From: Chromobacterium haemolyticum
GTDB lineage: Bacteria; Pseudomonadota; Gammaproteobacteria; Burkholderiales; Chromobacteriaceae
NCBI RefSeq assembly: GCF_002081825.1
Contig: NZ_MUKU01000003.1
Coordinates: forward strand, 171,788 to 235,787
Length of the DNA: 64,000 nt
Direction: 5' to 3'
The notes below the pieces were generated by a model. That model was given only the letters and a program-made list of their open reading frames with translations. It had not been told where the DNA came from and did not search any database. The first letter of the stretch is position 1. Every line of letters starts with the position of its first letter. The translations under genes were made by a program, and so were the position numbers. Below are positions 46,609 through 57,547 of this stretch, in pieces.

Positions 46609-47289
46609 TCAAGACCGGAACAGCCTGCTGTACTGGGTTTCATGCTTCATCGCCGCCCAGGCGAGGCCAGGGGCGAAATTGCTCAGTTGGTCCGCCGGCA
46701 TCCGTCTCGCCTCCGCGCCGGCCGCGGCCACGGCCGGCAACAGCGCCGACAACAATTGCTGGCCGGCCGTCTGCCCCATCGGCATCGCCTTGAGCAGAAC
46801 CGTGACCTGGTTTTCCAGCCAGCCCCATAGATACGCGTCCACCGCGCCGGCCTCGTCCACGCCCAAGGCGCGCGCCGCCTGCGCCCAAACCGCCGGCAGC
46901 GCCAACTCCGGCTGCTCCAGGCCGGCCGGCCACGGCAAAGCGGCGCACTCCGGCAGCGCTTGCAGCAAGCGGCGCAGCGAATACCCCATCTGCACGGTTT
47001 CCTGCCTCAATTCGCGGCTGTCTCGGCTGGCCAGCAATTGCAGGTTGATCCGCGCCAGCGTCGGTTGATCGTCGGCGGCCAGCGCGCGCCAGGCCTGAGC
47101 CAGCAGCGCGGCCTCGAAACGGGCCAGCGGCCCTTGCAGCACATCGCCCAACCAGGCGGCGGCGCTGGCGGCGTCACACACCAGGCCCAATTCCAGCGCG
47201 CTCTCCAGCCCTTGCGAGTAGCTATAAGCGCCGATAGGCAGGCCCGGGCTGGCCAGCCGCAGCAGTTGCAACCGCGCCAGCGCGCTCAT
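46609..47289 (-). CDS. ureF: Urease accessory protein UreF
   Basis: 226 residues from ATG 47289, which overlaps the ureE stop (ATGA). LLRLASPGLPIGAYSYSQGL then ESALELG is the UreF signature; all-helical, forms the UreD-UreF-UreG complex that gates nickel insertion. Confidence 0.95.
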   Translation of the reverse strand: MSALARLQLLRLASPGLPIGAYSYSQGLESALELGLVCDAASAAAWLGDVLQGPLARFEAALLAQAWRALAADDQPTLARINLQLLASRDSRELRQETVQMGYSLRRLLQALPECAALPWPAGLEQPELALPAVWAQAARALGVDEAGAVDAYLWGWLENQVTVLLKAMPMGQTAGQQLLSALLPAVAAAGAEARRMPADQLSNFAPGLAWAAMKHETQYSRLFRS

Positions 47290-47780
47290 GCCGCGCCGTA
47301 CTGATGCAGCCGCGGCGGATACTGGAAAGCCGCCTCCTTGCCGTGGGAGTGATGGTGGCCGCCGCCGTAAGCGCCGGACTCCGGCTGGAACGGCGCGTCG
47401 ATTTTTCGCACCTGCGCGCCCATCTGCTCCAGCATCCGCGCCAGCACCTCGTCGTCCAACAGCCGCAGCCAGCCCTCGCCCACTTGCAGATGCACATGGC
47501 GGTTGCCCAGGTGGTAGGCGGCGCGGGTCAAGGCCATGGCGTCGGCGCAACTGACATGCAGCAAGGCCTCCGGCGCGGCCACTACCCGCACCCGGCGGCC
47601 ATCCTCGGCCTGCAGCACTTCGCCGTCGACCAGCGGCGGCCCCGGTTCCAGGAACAGACCGCAGTCTTCTCCGGCGGCGCTGCGGGTGCGAAGCCGGCGC
47701 TTGCCTCGCAGTTCGCAACTCATCAGCAGCTCATCGTCCCAGGCGCTCGCATCGTCGGCGCGGCGTGTCAGCAGCAACAT
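47286..47780 (-). CDS. ureE: Urease nickel metallochaperone UreE
   Basis: 164 residues. C-terminal domain ALTRAAYHLGNRHVHLQVGE carries the conserved nickel-site His, and the tail GGGHHHSHGKEAAFQYPPRL is a His-rich nickel store. Its 3' end overlaps ureF by four bases. Confidence 0.95.
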   Translation of the reverse strand: MLLLTRRADDASAWDDELLMSCELRGKRRLRTRSAAGEDCGLFLEPGPPLVDGEVLQAEDGRRVRVVAAPEALLHVSCADAMALTRAAYHLGNRHVHLQVGEGWLRLLDDEVLARMLEQMGAQVRKIDAPFQPESGAYGGGHHHSHGKEAAFQYPPRLHQYGAA

Positions 47781-47789
47781 GGCGTCCTC

Positions 47790-49486
<1,697 letters not shown>

Positions 49487-49490
<4 letters not shown>

Positions 49491-49792
49491 AAGCCCCCCA
49501 TTACCCGGCCCTGAAAGCCGAACACCCGCCTCAGGCCGGCCAGTTCCACCAGTTCCACGCTGCGGGTCTGTCCCGGTTCAAAGCGCACCGCGGTGCCGGC
49601 CGCGATGTTCAGCCGGCAGCCGCGGGCGGCGGCGCGGTCGAACTGCAAGGCGTCGTTGGTTTCGGCAAAGTGATAGTGCGAGCCCACCTGGATAGGCCGG
49701 TCGCCGGTATTGGCCACCGTCAGCGTCAGGGTGCGGCGGCCGGCGTTGAGCTCAATCTCGCCTTCGGCGGCCTGGATCTGTCCCGGAATCAT
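49487..49792 (-). CDS. ureB: Urease subunit beta
   Basis: 101 residues from ATG 49792 (GAGGA upstream). [40 protein letters not shown], and [20 protein letters not shown] are the UreB core motifs. 10 bp after ureA. Confidence 0.96.
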
Positions 49793-49802
49793 CGCGGCGT
49801 CC

Positions 49803-50105
49803 TCATACAATGGGCTGGTGGACGGTAACCAGCTTGGTGCCGTCCGGAAAAGTGGCTTCCACCTGAATATCCGCGATCATCTCGGCCACGCCGTCCATCA
49901 CCTCCTCGCGGCCCAGCAAGGTGGCGCCGTAATGCATCAGCTCCGCCACGTTCCTTCCGTCGCGCGCGCCCTCCATGATGGCGGCGCTGATGTAAGCCAC
50001 CGCCTCCGGATAGTTCAGCTTCAGGCCGCGCGCGCGGCGGCGCTCCGCCAGCAGGCCGGCGGTGAAGATCAGCAGCTTGTCTTTTTCTCTGGGCGTCAAT
50101 TCCAT
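49803..50105 (-). CDS. ureA: Urease subunit gamma
   Basis: 100 residues, standard length. [40 protein letters not shown] and [16 protein letters not shown] are UreA signatures. First structural subunit gene, 27 bp after ureD. Confidence 0.97.
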   Translation of the reverse strand: MELTPREKDKLLIFTAGLLAERRRARGLKLNYPEAVAYISAAIMEGARDGRNVAELMHYGATLLGREEVMDGVAEMIADIQVEATFPDGTKLVTVHQPIV

Positions 50106-50132
50106 CGTGAAGTCCCATTTCTCATTGAAGGG

Positions 50133-50975
50133 TCAAGTCGCCCAGATGCGCGGCTCCTGCGCCGCGCGGCCGTGGGTGAACGGGTAAAGCAAACGCCGCG
50201 CCCGCCGCAGCCAATGATGGGCGGCTTCGGCGCTGTCGCCGATGAAGCGCGCCAGCCAGACATCCGGCAGCTGGCTGGCGGCGGCGCGGCCCGTCAGCGG
50301 CAGCGCCAATACCGCCTGGTGCAAGTCCGCCGGCAGCGACGGCCCGGCCCACAGCAGCAGGCCGGCCACGGTCTGGCCGCCCATCCCCGCCGCCGCGTCC
50401 AGCATGCGGTCGCCGCCGGCCAAGGCGGCGCGCTCGCACCAGATCAGCCGGCCGTCGCGTTCGATGTCCAGGCTTTGTCGCCAATGGCCGCGGTCGAAGC
50501 GCTCGCCGCAGGCCGGACGCCCCAGACAGAGCACGTCGCCGTACAGCAGCGCGGCATCGCCCTGCAGCCGGACGCGGCCTTGCAAGCTCACCTTCGCGCC
50601 GGCGAACAGAATGGTTTCCAGCGGCAGCCATTCCAGCCGCGCGCCGGGGGCCAAGCTCAGCTCCAGCCGCTGGCTGGCCGGGCGGCCGAATCCGTCGTAC
50701 CACTTGGCGGCGCCGGGGCTGGTCAGCAGCGCGTCCGCGCCCTCCTCCAAACTCACCGTCAGGCTCAGACTGTCGCCGCCCGCCATGCCCCCCGGCGGAT
50801 GCACGATGATGTGCTGGCACTGGCCGGCGGCGTCGATGAAGTGGCGTTGCACCCTCAAAGGGCCGCAATGCCAGCGCCGCACCGGAATAGTGCGTCCATC
50901 GCGGCGCTGGTAAGCCAGCTCCAGTTCGGCGGCCCAGGGCGGCGGCAGGCCGACGGCGGCGGAGTCTCGGCGCAT
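50133..50975 (-). CDS. ureD: Urease accessory protein UreD
   Basis: 280 residues. RTIPVRRWHCGPLRVQRHFI, IIVHPPGGMAGGDSLSLTVS, LLTSPGAAKWYDGFG and RLEWLPLETILFAGAKVSLQ match UreD/UreH. Scaffold of the UreDFG activation complex. 3 bp from the end of urtE, so transport and enzyme genes form one transcriptional unit. Confidence 0.95.
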   Translation of the reverse strand: MRRDSAAVGLPPPWAAELELAYQRRDGRTIPVRRWHCGPLRVQRHFIDAAGQCQHIIVHPPGGMAGGDSLSLTVSLEEGADALLTSPGAAKWYDGFGRPASQRLELSLAPGARLEWLPLETILFAGAKVSLQGRVRLQGDAALLYGDVLCLGRPACGERFDRGHWRQSLDIERDGRLIWCERAALAGGDRMLDAAAGMGGQTVAGLLLWAGPSLPADLHQAVLALPLTGRAAASQLPDVWLARFIGDSAEAAHHWLRRARRLLYPFTHGRAAQEPRIWAT

Positions 50976-50978
50976 CGC

Positions 50979-51677
50979 TTAGATCGCCAGCAGTCCGCGC
51001 ACGCCGTCCGCCTGCATGTCGCCGCCCAGGCCGCTGCGCACCACCTCGCCGCGCGCCATCACCAGATAGCGGTCCGCCAGCGCTTCGGCAAAGTCGTAAT
51101 ACTGCTCCACCAGCAAAATGGCCATCTCGCGTCCAGCCGCCAGTTGGCGGATCGCCGCGCCGATCTGCTTGATGATGGAGGGCTGGATGCCCTCGGTCGG
51201 CTCGTCCAGCATCAGCAGCGACGGCCGCCCTACCAGCGCGCGGCCAATCGCCAATTGCTGCTGCTGACCGCCGGACAGGTCGCCGCCCCGGCGGCCGCGC
51301 ATCTCGTCAAGCACCGGAAACATCTCGAACACGCTGTCCGGCAAGCGCCGGCCCGCCGCGCCGGAGAAGCGAGCCAGCCCCAAACGCAGATTTTCCTCCA
51401 CCGTCAGCCTCGGAAAGATTTCGCGCCCCTGCGGCACATAGGCGATGCCGCGCGCCGCGCGCTGATGCGGGGCCAGCGCGGCAATGTCCTCGCCGCGCCA
51501 GAGCATGCGCCCGCCGCGTATCGGCAATTGCCCGCTCAGGCATTTGAGCAGCGTGCTCTTGCCCGCGCCGTTGCGCCCCAGCAGGCAGGTGATCTGCCCA
51601 GTCTCGGCGCGCAGGCTGATACCGCGCAGGATGCGGCTGCCGCCGTAATACTGTTCCAGTCCGTCGATTTCCAGCAT
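50979..51677 (-). CDS. urtE: Urea ABC transporter ATP-binding subunit UrtE
   Basis: 232 residues. Walker A LLGRNGAGKSTLLKCLSG (34-42), signature LSGGQQQQLAIGRALVGRPS, Walker B LLMLDEPTEGIQPSIIKQ. LivF-like ATPase paired with UrtD. Stop and start of urtD/urtE are 1 bp apart. Confidence 0.95.
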   Translation of the reverse strand: MLEIDGLEQYYGGSRILRGISLRAETGQITCLLGRNGAGKSTLLKCLSGQLPIRGGRMLWRGEDIAALAPHQRAARGIAYVPQGREIFPRLTVEENLRLGLARFSGAAGRRLPDSVFEMFPVLDEMRGRRGGDLSGGQQQQLAIGRALVGRPSLLMLDEPTEGIQPSIIKQIGAAIRQLAAGREMAILLVEQYYDFAEALADRYLVMARGEVVRSGLGGDMQADGVRGLLAI

Positions 51678-51678
51678 G

Positions 51679-52512
51679 TCAGCGCCCCAGATACACTTCG
51701 ATCACCCGCTCGTTCGCCTGCACCTGCCGCAGCGTCCCCTCCGCCAGCACCGCGCCTTCGGCCAGCACCGTCACCTTGCCGCCCAGGCTGGCGACGAAAT
51801 CCATATCGTGTTCCACCACCATCAGGGAGTGCTCGCCCTTCAGGCTCAGCAGCAGCTCCGCGGTCTGCTCGGTTTCGGCGTCGCTCATGCCGGCCACCGG
51901 CTCGTCCAGCAAGAGCAGCTTGGGTTGCTGAGCAAGCAGCATGCCAATCTCCAACCATTGCTTTTGGCCGTGCGACAGCAGGCCGGCCAGCCGGCCGCGC
52001 TGATCTTGCAGCCGCACCCGTTCCAGCAGCTCGTCGATGCGGCGGCGCGGAGCCGCGCCCAGCCGCGCGCGCAGGCTGGCGCGCACCGATCGGTCCCCGG
52101 CCAGCGCCAGCTCCAGGTTGTCCGCCACCGTCATCGCCTCGAATACCGTGGGCTTCTGGAATTTGCGCCCTATCCCCAGTTGGGCGATTTCGGCCTCGTC
52201 GTGCCGGCGCAGGTCTATGGTCTGGCCGAAGAACACGCTGCCGGCGTCGGGCCGGGTCTTGCCGGTGATCACATCCATCATCGTGGTCTTGCCGGCGCCG
52301 TTGGGGCCGATCACCACCCGCAATTCGCCGACGGCGATCGACAACGTCAAGCGGTTCAAAGCGCGGTAACCGTCGAAATCAACCATGACATCGTCAAGAT
52401 ACAATATCTGTCCGTGCCGGATGTCCAGCCCCGGTGTCAATGGACGGGACAAGCCCACCGTCTCTCCCTCCCACTGTCCGCGCGGAACGGGATTTTCGCT
52501 TGTTGCATTCAT
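51679..52512 (-). CDS. urtD: Urea ABC transporter ATP-binding subunit UrtD
   Basis: 277 residues. The extended N-terminus ending GLDIRHGQILYLDDVMVDFD is typical of UrtD. Walker A VIGPNGAGKTTMMDVITG, signature LLSHGQKQWLEIGMLLAQQP (LSHGQ, a known LivG/UrtD variant), Walker B LLLLDEPVAGMSDAE. Confidence 0.95.
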   Translation of the reverse strand: MNATSENPVPRGQWEGETVGLSRPLTPGLDIRHGQILYLDDVMVDFDGYRALNRLTLSIAVGELRVVIGPNGAGKTTMMDVITGKTRPDAGSVFFGQTIDLRRHDEAEIAQLGIGRKFQKPTVFEAMTVADNLELALAGDRSVRASLRARLGAAPRRRIDELLERVRLQDQRGRLAGLLSHGQKQWLEIGMLLAQQPKLLLLDEPVAGMSDAETEQTAELLLSLKGEHSLMVVEHDMDFVASLGGKVTVLAEGAVLAEGTLRQVQANERVIEVYLGR

Positions 52513-52549
52513 GTCGCATATCCGGAAAATAAATAAACGCGCGGCCGCT

Positions 52550-53650
52550 TCACGCGCCGCGGCCTCGCGCCAGCAAACCCATCAAGCCGCGCGGCAGCAA
52601 CAGGGTGCCGGCGATGAACAGGCCGCCCAGAAAGAACAGCCAGTACTCCGGCAAGGCCACGGTGAACCAGCTCTTGGCCGCATTGACCAAGACGGCCCCC
52701 AATACCGGTCCGACCAAGGTGCCGCGGCCGCCCACCGCCACCCAGACGGCGGCCTCAATCGAATTGCCAGGCGACATCTCGCCCGGATTGATGATGCCGG
52801 CCTGCGGCACGTACAAGGCGCCCGCCAGCCCGCAAAGCATGGCGGACAACACCCATATCGCCAGCTTGTAATCTTGCGGCCGATAACCGCAGAACATCAG
52901 CCGCGATTCGGCGTCGCGCACCGCGGTGAGAATGCGGCCGAACTTGCCGCGCATCAGCCAGAACGCCCCCAGCAAAGACAGCGACAGCAATAGCGCGCTG
53001 AGGAAGAACAGCCAGGCGCGGGTGGCCGGCTCGGCAATGCCGAAGCCCAGGATGCGCTTGAAACCGGTAAAGCCGTTATTGCCGCCAAAACCAGTCTCGT
53101 TGCGGAAGAACAGCAGCATCGCCGCGTAGGTCAGCGCCTGGGTGATGATGGAAAAATACACGCCGCGAATGCGGGAACGAAAAGCCAGCCAGCCAAAGCC
53201 CAGCGCCAACAGCCCCGGCGCGCCCACCGCCAGGCACAAGGCCCAGGCCAGGTGCTCGCTGCCCTGCCAGAACCACGGCAGCGCCCGCCAGTCCAGCGAC
53301 ACCATGAAATCCGGCAGCGCGCTCTGGTAGACGCCATCGCTGCCGATCTGCCGCATCAGATACATGCCCATGCCGTAGCCGCCCAGCGCGAAGAACAAGC
53401 CGTGGCCCAGGCTGAGCAAGCCGGCATAGCCCCAGACCAGGTCCAAAGCCAGCGCCAGTACCGCGTAACACAGAATCTTGCCAGCCAGGGTCAGAACATA
53501 AGCCGATACCCGCCAGCCGCTGTCCGCCGGCGCGAACACGTGCAGCAAGGGCAGCGCCAGCAGACCGAGCCAGACCAGGGCCAACGCCGCCGCGCCCCAG
53601 CGCCGGCGGCCCAGGCCGGACAAGAGTTTCAAAGAGTAAGGAAGATGCAT
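52550..53650 (-). CDS. urtC: Urea ABC transporter permease UrtC
   Basis: 366 residues from ATG 53650 with AGGAG upstream. LivM-type permease with about nine membrane segments; LALDLVWGYAGLLSLGHGLF then FALGGYGMGMY is the conserved N-terminal block, AVRDAESRLMFCGYRPQDYK the coupling-helix EAA-like region. 8 bp after urtB. Confidence 0.95.
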   Translation of the reverse strand: MHLPYSLKLLSGLGRRRWGAAALALVWLGLLALPLLHVFAPADSGWRVSAYVLTLAGKILCYAVLALALDLVWGYAGLLSLGHGLFFALGGYGMGMYLMRQIGSDGVYQSALPDFMVSLDWRALPWFWQGSEHLAWALCLAVGAPGLLALGFGWLAFRSRIRGVYFSIITQALTYAAMLLFFRNETGFGGNNGFTGFKRILGFGIAEPATRAWLFFLSALLLSLSLLGAFWLMRGKFGRILTAVRDAESRLMFCGYRPQDYKLAIWVLSAMLCGLAGALYVPQAGIINPGEMSPGNSIEAAVWVAVGGRGTLVGPVLGAVLVNAAKSWFTVALPEYWLFFLGGLFIAGTLLLPRGLMGLLARGRGA

Positions 53651-53658
53651 GGCGGCTC

Positions 53659-55239
53659 CTAATCCACGGCCCGGCCCTTGAGGGCGAACAGGCCTTGCGG
53701 ACGTTTTTGGATGAACAGAATGATGCCGGCCAGGATCAGAATCTTGCCTAGCACCGCGCCCAGCGCCGGTTCCAGCAGCTTGTTGGCCACGCCCAGACCC
53801 AGCGCGCCCCAGGCCGCGCCGGCCAACTGGCCCACGCCGCCCAGCACCACCACCATGAAACTGTCGACGATATAACCCTGGCCCAAGTCCGGACCGACAT
53901 TGCCTATCTGGCTCAGCGCCACTCCGCCCAGGCCGGCGATGCCGCTGCCCAGGCCGAAGGCCAGCATGTCCACCCGCCCGGTGGCCACGCCCAGGCTGTC
54001 CGCCATGCCCCGGTTCTGGGTCACCGCGCGCACAAACAGACCCAGCCGGCTGCGGTTCAGCGCCAGCCAGACCAGGCCCAGCGTCAGCGCGGAGAACAAA
54101 ATGACGGCGATGCGGTTGTAGGGCAGCGTCAGCGCCGGGCTCAAGACCCAGCCGCCGTTCAGCCAGCCGGGATTGGCTACCGCCACGTTCTGCGCGCCGA
54201 ACAGCGTTCGCACCAACTGCATCAACGCCAGGCTGATGCCCCAGGTGGCCAGCAGCGTTTCCAGCGGCCGGCCGTAGAGGTGGCGGATTACCAGCCGTTC
54301 CAGCGCCATGCCCACGCCGGCGGTGAACAGGAAGGCCGCCGGCAAGGCCAGCGCCAGATAGGCGTCGGCGGCGGCCGGCCAGCGGCTGTGGAACAGGCTT
54401 TGCGCCGCATAAGCGACATAGGCCCCCAACATCAGCATCTCGCCGTGCGCCATATTGATCACGCCCAGCAAGCCGTAAGTAATGGCCAGGCCCAGCGCCG
54501 CCAGCAGCAGCACCGATCCCAGGCTGAGGCCGGCGAAGGCCGCGCCCAGCAAATTGTCCACCTGAACGCTGGCGCGGATGGCCGCTTGCGCACTCGTCGC
54601 GGCGGCGCGCACCCCGGCGTCGCTTTCGCTGGCGGCGTCGGTCAAGGGCGCCAACAAGGCCAAGGCGGCCGGATCGCCGCTGTCCGCCAGCGTCATGGCG
54701 GCGCCCCTCCGCTGCGCCGGGTCCGGGCTGGCCAACGACAAACGCGCGCACGCTTGCTCCAACGAGCGCCGCAGCTCGGCGTCGCCCTCCCGCGCCAGCC
54801 GGTTTCGCAGCAAGGGCAGCAAGACCGGGTTGGCGCTGTCCGCCAGCGCGCGGACCGCGGCCAGCCGCCGTACAGGATCCGCCGCGTCCAAGTGAGCAAC
54901 CGCGTGAAACACCGCCAAAGCGCCGCGCAGCCGATTGTTCAGCGGCAGCGGCTCCAGGCTGGCGGCGTCGCCCGCCGCTGGCTGGCCGGACACCGCGTCG
55001 GCGAGCGCGCCGTCCGGCCTCAGCCACAACACGCGCCGGCCATCGGCGGACTGCAACAGCCGGCCCACCTCCAACGCGGCCACCGCCGCGCGGCGCTCCG
55101 CGTCCGGACGCGGCGCCCAGCTTTCAATCAAGCCGGCGCGCTCGGCCGGATCTACGCCGGCCAGGTCAGCCAAGGGGCCGGCGCCGGCCGCGGCGCACCA
55201 CAGCGCCAGCGCCCAAGACAAGGCTTTACACCAGGACAT
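53659..55239 (-). CDS. urtB: Urea ABC transporter permease UrtB
   Basis: 526 residues. Unlike LivH, it has a secreted N-terminal extension with HEAT-like repeats (about 25-215: AVRALADSANPVLLPLLRNR, RGAAMTLADSGDPAALALLA), standard for UrtB. The membrane part begins at about 235 with GLSLGSVLLLAALGLAITYG and LLGVINMAHGEMLMLGAYVA. 18 bp after urtA. Confidence 0.95.
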   Translation of the reverse strand: MSWCKALSWALALWCAAAGAGPLADLAGVDPAERAGLIESWAPRPDAERRAAVAALEVGRLLQSADGRRVLWLRPDGALADAVSGQPAAGDAASLEPLPLNNRLRGALAVFHAVAHLDAADPVRRLAAVRALADSANPVLLPLLRNRLAREGDAELRRSLEQACARLSLASPDPAQRRGAAMTLADSGDPAALALLAPLTDAASESDAGVRAAATSAQAAIRASVQVDNLLGAAFAGLSLGSVLLLAALGLAITYGLLGVINMAHGEMLMLGAYVAYAAQSLFHSRWPAAADAYLALALPAAFLFTAGVGMALERLVIRHLYGRPLETLLATWGISLALMQLVRTLFGAQNVAVANPGWLNGGWVLSPALTLPYNRIAVILFSALTLGLVWLALNRSRLGLFVRAVTQNRGMADSLGVATGRVDMLAFGLGSGIAGLGGVALSQIGNVGPDLGQGYIVDSFMVVVLGGVGQLAGAAWGALGLGVANKLLEPALGAVLGKILILAGIILFIQKRPQGLFALKGRAVD

Positions 55240-55257
55240 CGCGGACTCCTTCTCGGC

Positions 55258-56523
55258 TCACTTGCTTTTCACCGGGGCATCCGGCCGTTTGTCGTTGCCA
55301 GGCAGGTAGGGACTCCACGGTTGGGCGCGCACCACGCTCCGGCTTTTCCACACCACCGAGAACTGTCCGTTGGGCTGAATCTCGCCAATCATCACCGGCT
55401 TGCGCAAATGGTGGTTGCGGGCGTCCATCTCCAGCGGATAGCCCGACGGCGCGTCCAGGCGCATCCCGGCCAGGGCCTTGCTCACCGCGGCCACATCGGT
55501 GCTGCCGGCCTTGCGCGCCGCTTGCGCCCATAGCCGGATGCCGACGTAGGTCGCCTCCATCGGATCGTTGGTCACCAGCTTGTCCGCCCCGGCGATGCCT
55601 TTCTTGCGCGCCCAGGCGCGGTAGTCCGCCATCCATTTGGCGTTGACCGGATTCTTCACGCTCATGAAGTAATTCCAGGCCGCCAGATGGCCGGCCAAGG
55701 GCTTGGCGTCCATGCCCTTGAGTTCCTCCTCGCCCACCGAGAACGCCATCACCGGCACCTCGGCCGCCTTCAGGCCCTGATTGCCCAGCTCTTTGTAGAA
55801 CGGCACATTGGAGTCGCCATTGATGGTGGACACCACCGCGGTCTTGCCGCCGGCGGCGAACTTCTTGATATTGGCGACGATGGTCTGGTAATCGTTATGG
55901 CCAAACGGGGTGTAGGCCTCTTGGATGTCCGCGTCCTTGACCCCCTTGGTTTTGAGGAAAGCGCGCAGAATCTTGTTGGTGGTGCGCGGGTAGACATAAT
56001 CGGTGCCCAGCAGGAAGAAGCGCCGCGCGCCGCCTCCCTCCTTGCTCATCAGGTACTCCACCGCCGGGATCGCCTGCTGATTGGGCGCCGCGCCGGTGTA
56101 GAACACATTGGGCGACATCTCCTCGCCCTCGTACTGCACCGGGTAGAACAGCAAGCCGTTCAACTCCTCGAACACCGGCAGCACCGATTTGCGCGATACC
56201 GAAGTCCAACAGCCAAAGGTCACTGCCACCTTATCTCGGCTCAGCAGTTGGCGCGCCTTCTCCGCGAACAGCGGCCAGTTGGATGCCGGATCCACCACCA
56301 CCGGCTCCAGCTTTTTGCCCAGCACGCCGCCGTCGGCGTTGATCTGGTCGATGGCGAACAGCGCCATATTCTTGAGCGAGGTTTCGGAAATGGCCATGGT
56401 GCCGGACAGGGAGTGCAGCACCCCTACCTTGATGGTGCCGGCGGCAAGGGCCGGCGCGGCGCCGAGGCCGCCCAGCGCCAGGCTCAGCGCAAGGGTAGGC
56501 AAGACATGAGGGCGAATGAACAT
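55258..56523 (-). CDS. urtA: Urea ABC transporter substrate-binding protein UrtA
   Basis: 421 residues from ATG 56523 with AGGAG seven bases upstream; signal peptide VLPTLALSLALGGLGAAPAL. IKVGVLHSLSGTMAISETSL, FGCWTSVSRKSVLPVFEELN, LFYPVQYEGEEMSPNVFYTG and GTDYVYPRTTNKILRAFLKT are UrtA signatures. First gene of urtABCDE-ureDABCEFG-hupE. The 130-bp region upstream holds a palindrome that may be the regulator's site. Confidence 0.96.
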   Translation of the reverse strand: MFIRPHVLPTLALSLALGGLGAAPALAAGTIKVGVLHSLSGTMAISETSLKNMALFAIDQINADGGVLGKKLEPVVVDPASNWPLFAEKARQLLSRDKVAVTFGCWTSVSRKSVLPVFEELNGLLFYPVQYEGEEMSPNVFYTGAAPNQQAIPAVEYLMSKEGGGARRFFLLGTDYVYPRTTNKILRAFLKTKGVKDADIQEAYTPFGHNDYQTIVANIKKFAAGGKTAVVSTINGDSNVPFYKELGNQGLKAAEVPVMAFSVGEEELKGMDAKPLAGHLAAWNYFMSVKNPVNAKWMADYRAWARKKGIAGADKLVTNDPMEATYVGIRLWAQAARKAGSTDVAAVSKALAGMRLDAPSGYPLEMDARNHHLRKPVMIGEIQPNGQFSVVWKSRSVVRAQPWSPYLPGNDKRPDAPVKSK

Positions 56524-56629
56524 GGGAAGCTCCTGGGGCGATCCTGAAACGCCGGGAGGCCGTCTGGCCGGCCCGGCTGGAAATTGTTGCACTGCAGGAT
56601 CAGACTAAGCCCCGGCCCGCCCGGCCGAA

Positions 56630-56647
56630 ATACGTTACATGACGTAT
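56630..56647. promoter_or_regulatory. Palindrome upstream of urtA, candidate regulator site
   Basis: ATACGT-TACATG-ACGTAT, a perfect 6-bp inverted repeat with a 6-base centre, 107 bp before the urtA start and just after the response-regulator stop. FixJ/NarL-type regulators bind similar TACGTA-containing palindromes. A related stretch, TACGATACGAATCGTA, lies upstream of the sensor kinase at about 60999-61014. Confidence 0.5.
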
Positions 56648-56653
56648 GCCCCC

Positions 56654-57547
56654 TCACCCGCCGCCGGCGCTGCGCAAAGCCAGCGCCGCGGCCGAGGTGC
56701 GGGTTTCCACCCCCAGGCGGGCGAACACATGCTCCAGATGCTTGTTGACGGTGCGCGGACTCATGCCGAGGATGTCGCCGATATCGCGGTTGGTCTTGCC
56801 CAGGCTCAGCCAATGCAGCACCTCGGCCTGTCGCGGAGTCAGCCCCAGCGCCCGCATCAGGCGCTGCGGCGCCGCGGCTTCGCCTCTCTCGCTCAAGGCC
56901 AGCAAACACTCGTCCCCGGCCAGCCGCCGCGCCAACAAACCCGAGCCGTCGCCCCCCTCCAACGCCAGGCTCGCGCCCGCCTCGGCCTGGCCCAGCCAGG
57001 GCCGCCAGCGTTCCGCCAGCGCCGACTCGGACCAGCCGTGGGCCTGCAGCAGACCGCGCGCGCGCTCGGTCAGCCACAGCGGCCGGCCGCTGGCCGGGTC
57101 CGCCGCCAGCAAGGCCTGGCCCGACGCCTCCAGCGCCTGCCGCGCCCGGCACAGCTGGCGCGCGCTGCCAATATGGGCGGCCAGGCGCGCCAATACCTCC
57201 GCCGGCCGCAGCGGCTTGACCACGTAGTCCGCGCCGCCGGCGGCAAACGCCGCCAGCACGTGCTCGCTGTCGCTGAGCCCGGTCATGAACACGATGGGAA
57301 TCGCCTGCGTTTCCGCCTCCGCCTTCAAGCGCCGCGCCGTCTCGAAGCCGTCCATGCCCGGCATCACCGCGTCCAGCAGAATGATGTCCGGCCGGCATTC
57401 GGCGGCGCGCCGCAAGGCCGCCGCGCCGTCCGTGGCCAGCAAGACCCGGTAACCCGCCGAATCCAGCGCGTCGTGCAGCAAGGCCAGGTTTTCCGGCTGA
57501 TCGTCGACGATCAGCACCGTCGCCCGTTCCGGCCGCGGCGCGCTCAT
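56654..57547 (-). CDS. Response regulator with receiver and LuxR-type HTH
   Basis: 297 residues from ATG 57547, overlapping the sensor-kinase stop (ATGA). Receiver: VLIVDDQPENLALLHDALDS, phospho-acceptor Asp59 in DIILLDAVMPGMDGFETARR, Lys in YVVKPLRPAEVL. A linker of about 80 residues (130-225, no known domain) precedes the HTH: LGLTPRQAEVLHWLSLGKTN, RDIGDILGMSPRTVNKHLEH. Translationally coupled to the kinase; the most likely target is the urtA promoter 107 bp downstream. Confidence 0.92.
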   Translation of the reverse strand: MSAPRPERATVLIVDDQPENLALLHDALDSAGYRVLLATDGAAALRRAAECRPDIILLDAVMPGMDGFETARRLKAEAETQAIPIVFMTGLSDSEHVLAAFAAGGADYVVKPLRPAEVLARLAAHIGSARQLCRARQALEASGQALLAADPASGRPLWLTERARGLLQAHGWSESALAERWRPWLGQAEAGASLALEGGDGSGLLARRLAGDECLLALSERGEAAAPQRLMRALGLTPRQAEVLHWLSLGKTNRDIGDILGMSPRTVNKHLEHVFARLGVETRTSAAALALRSAGGG

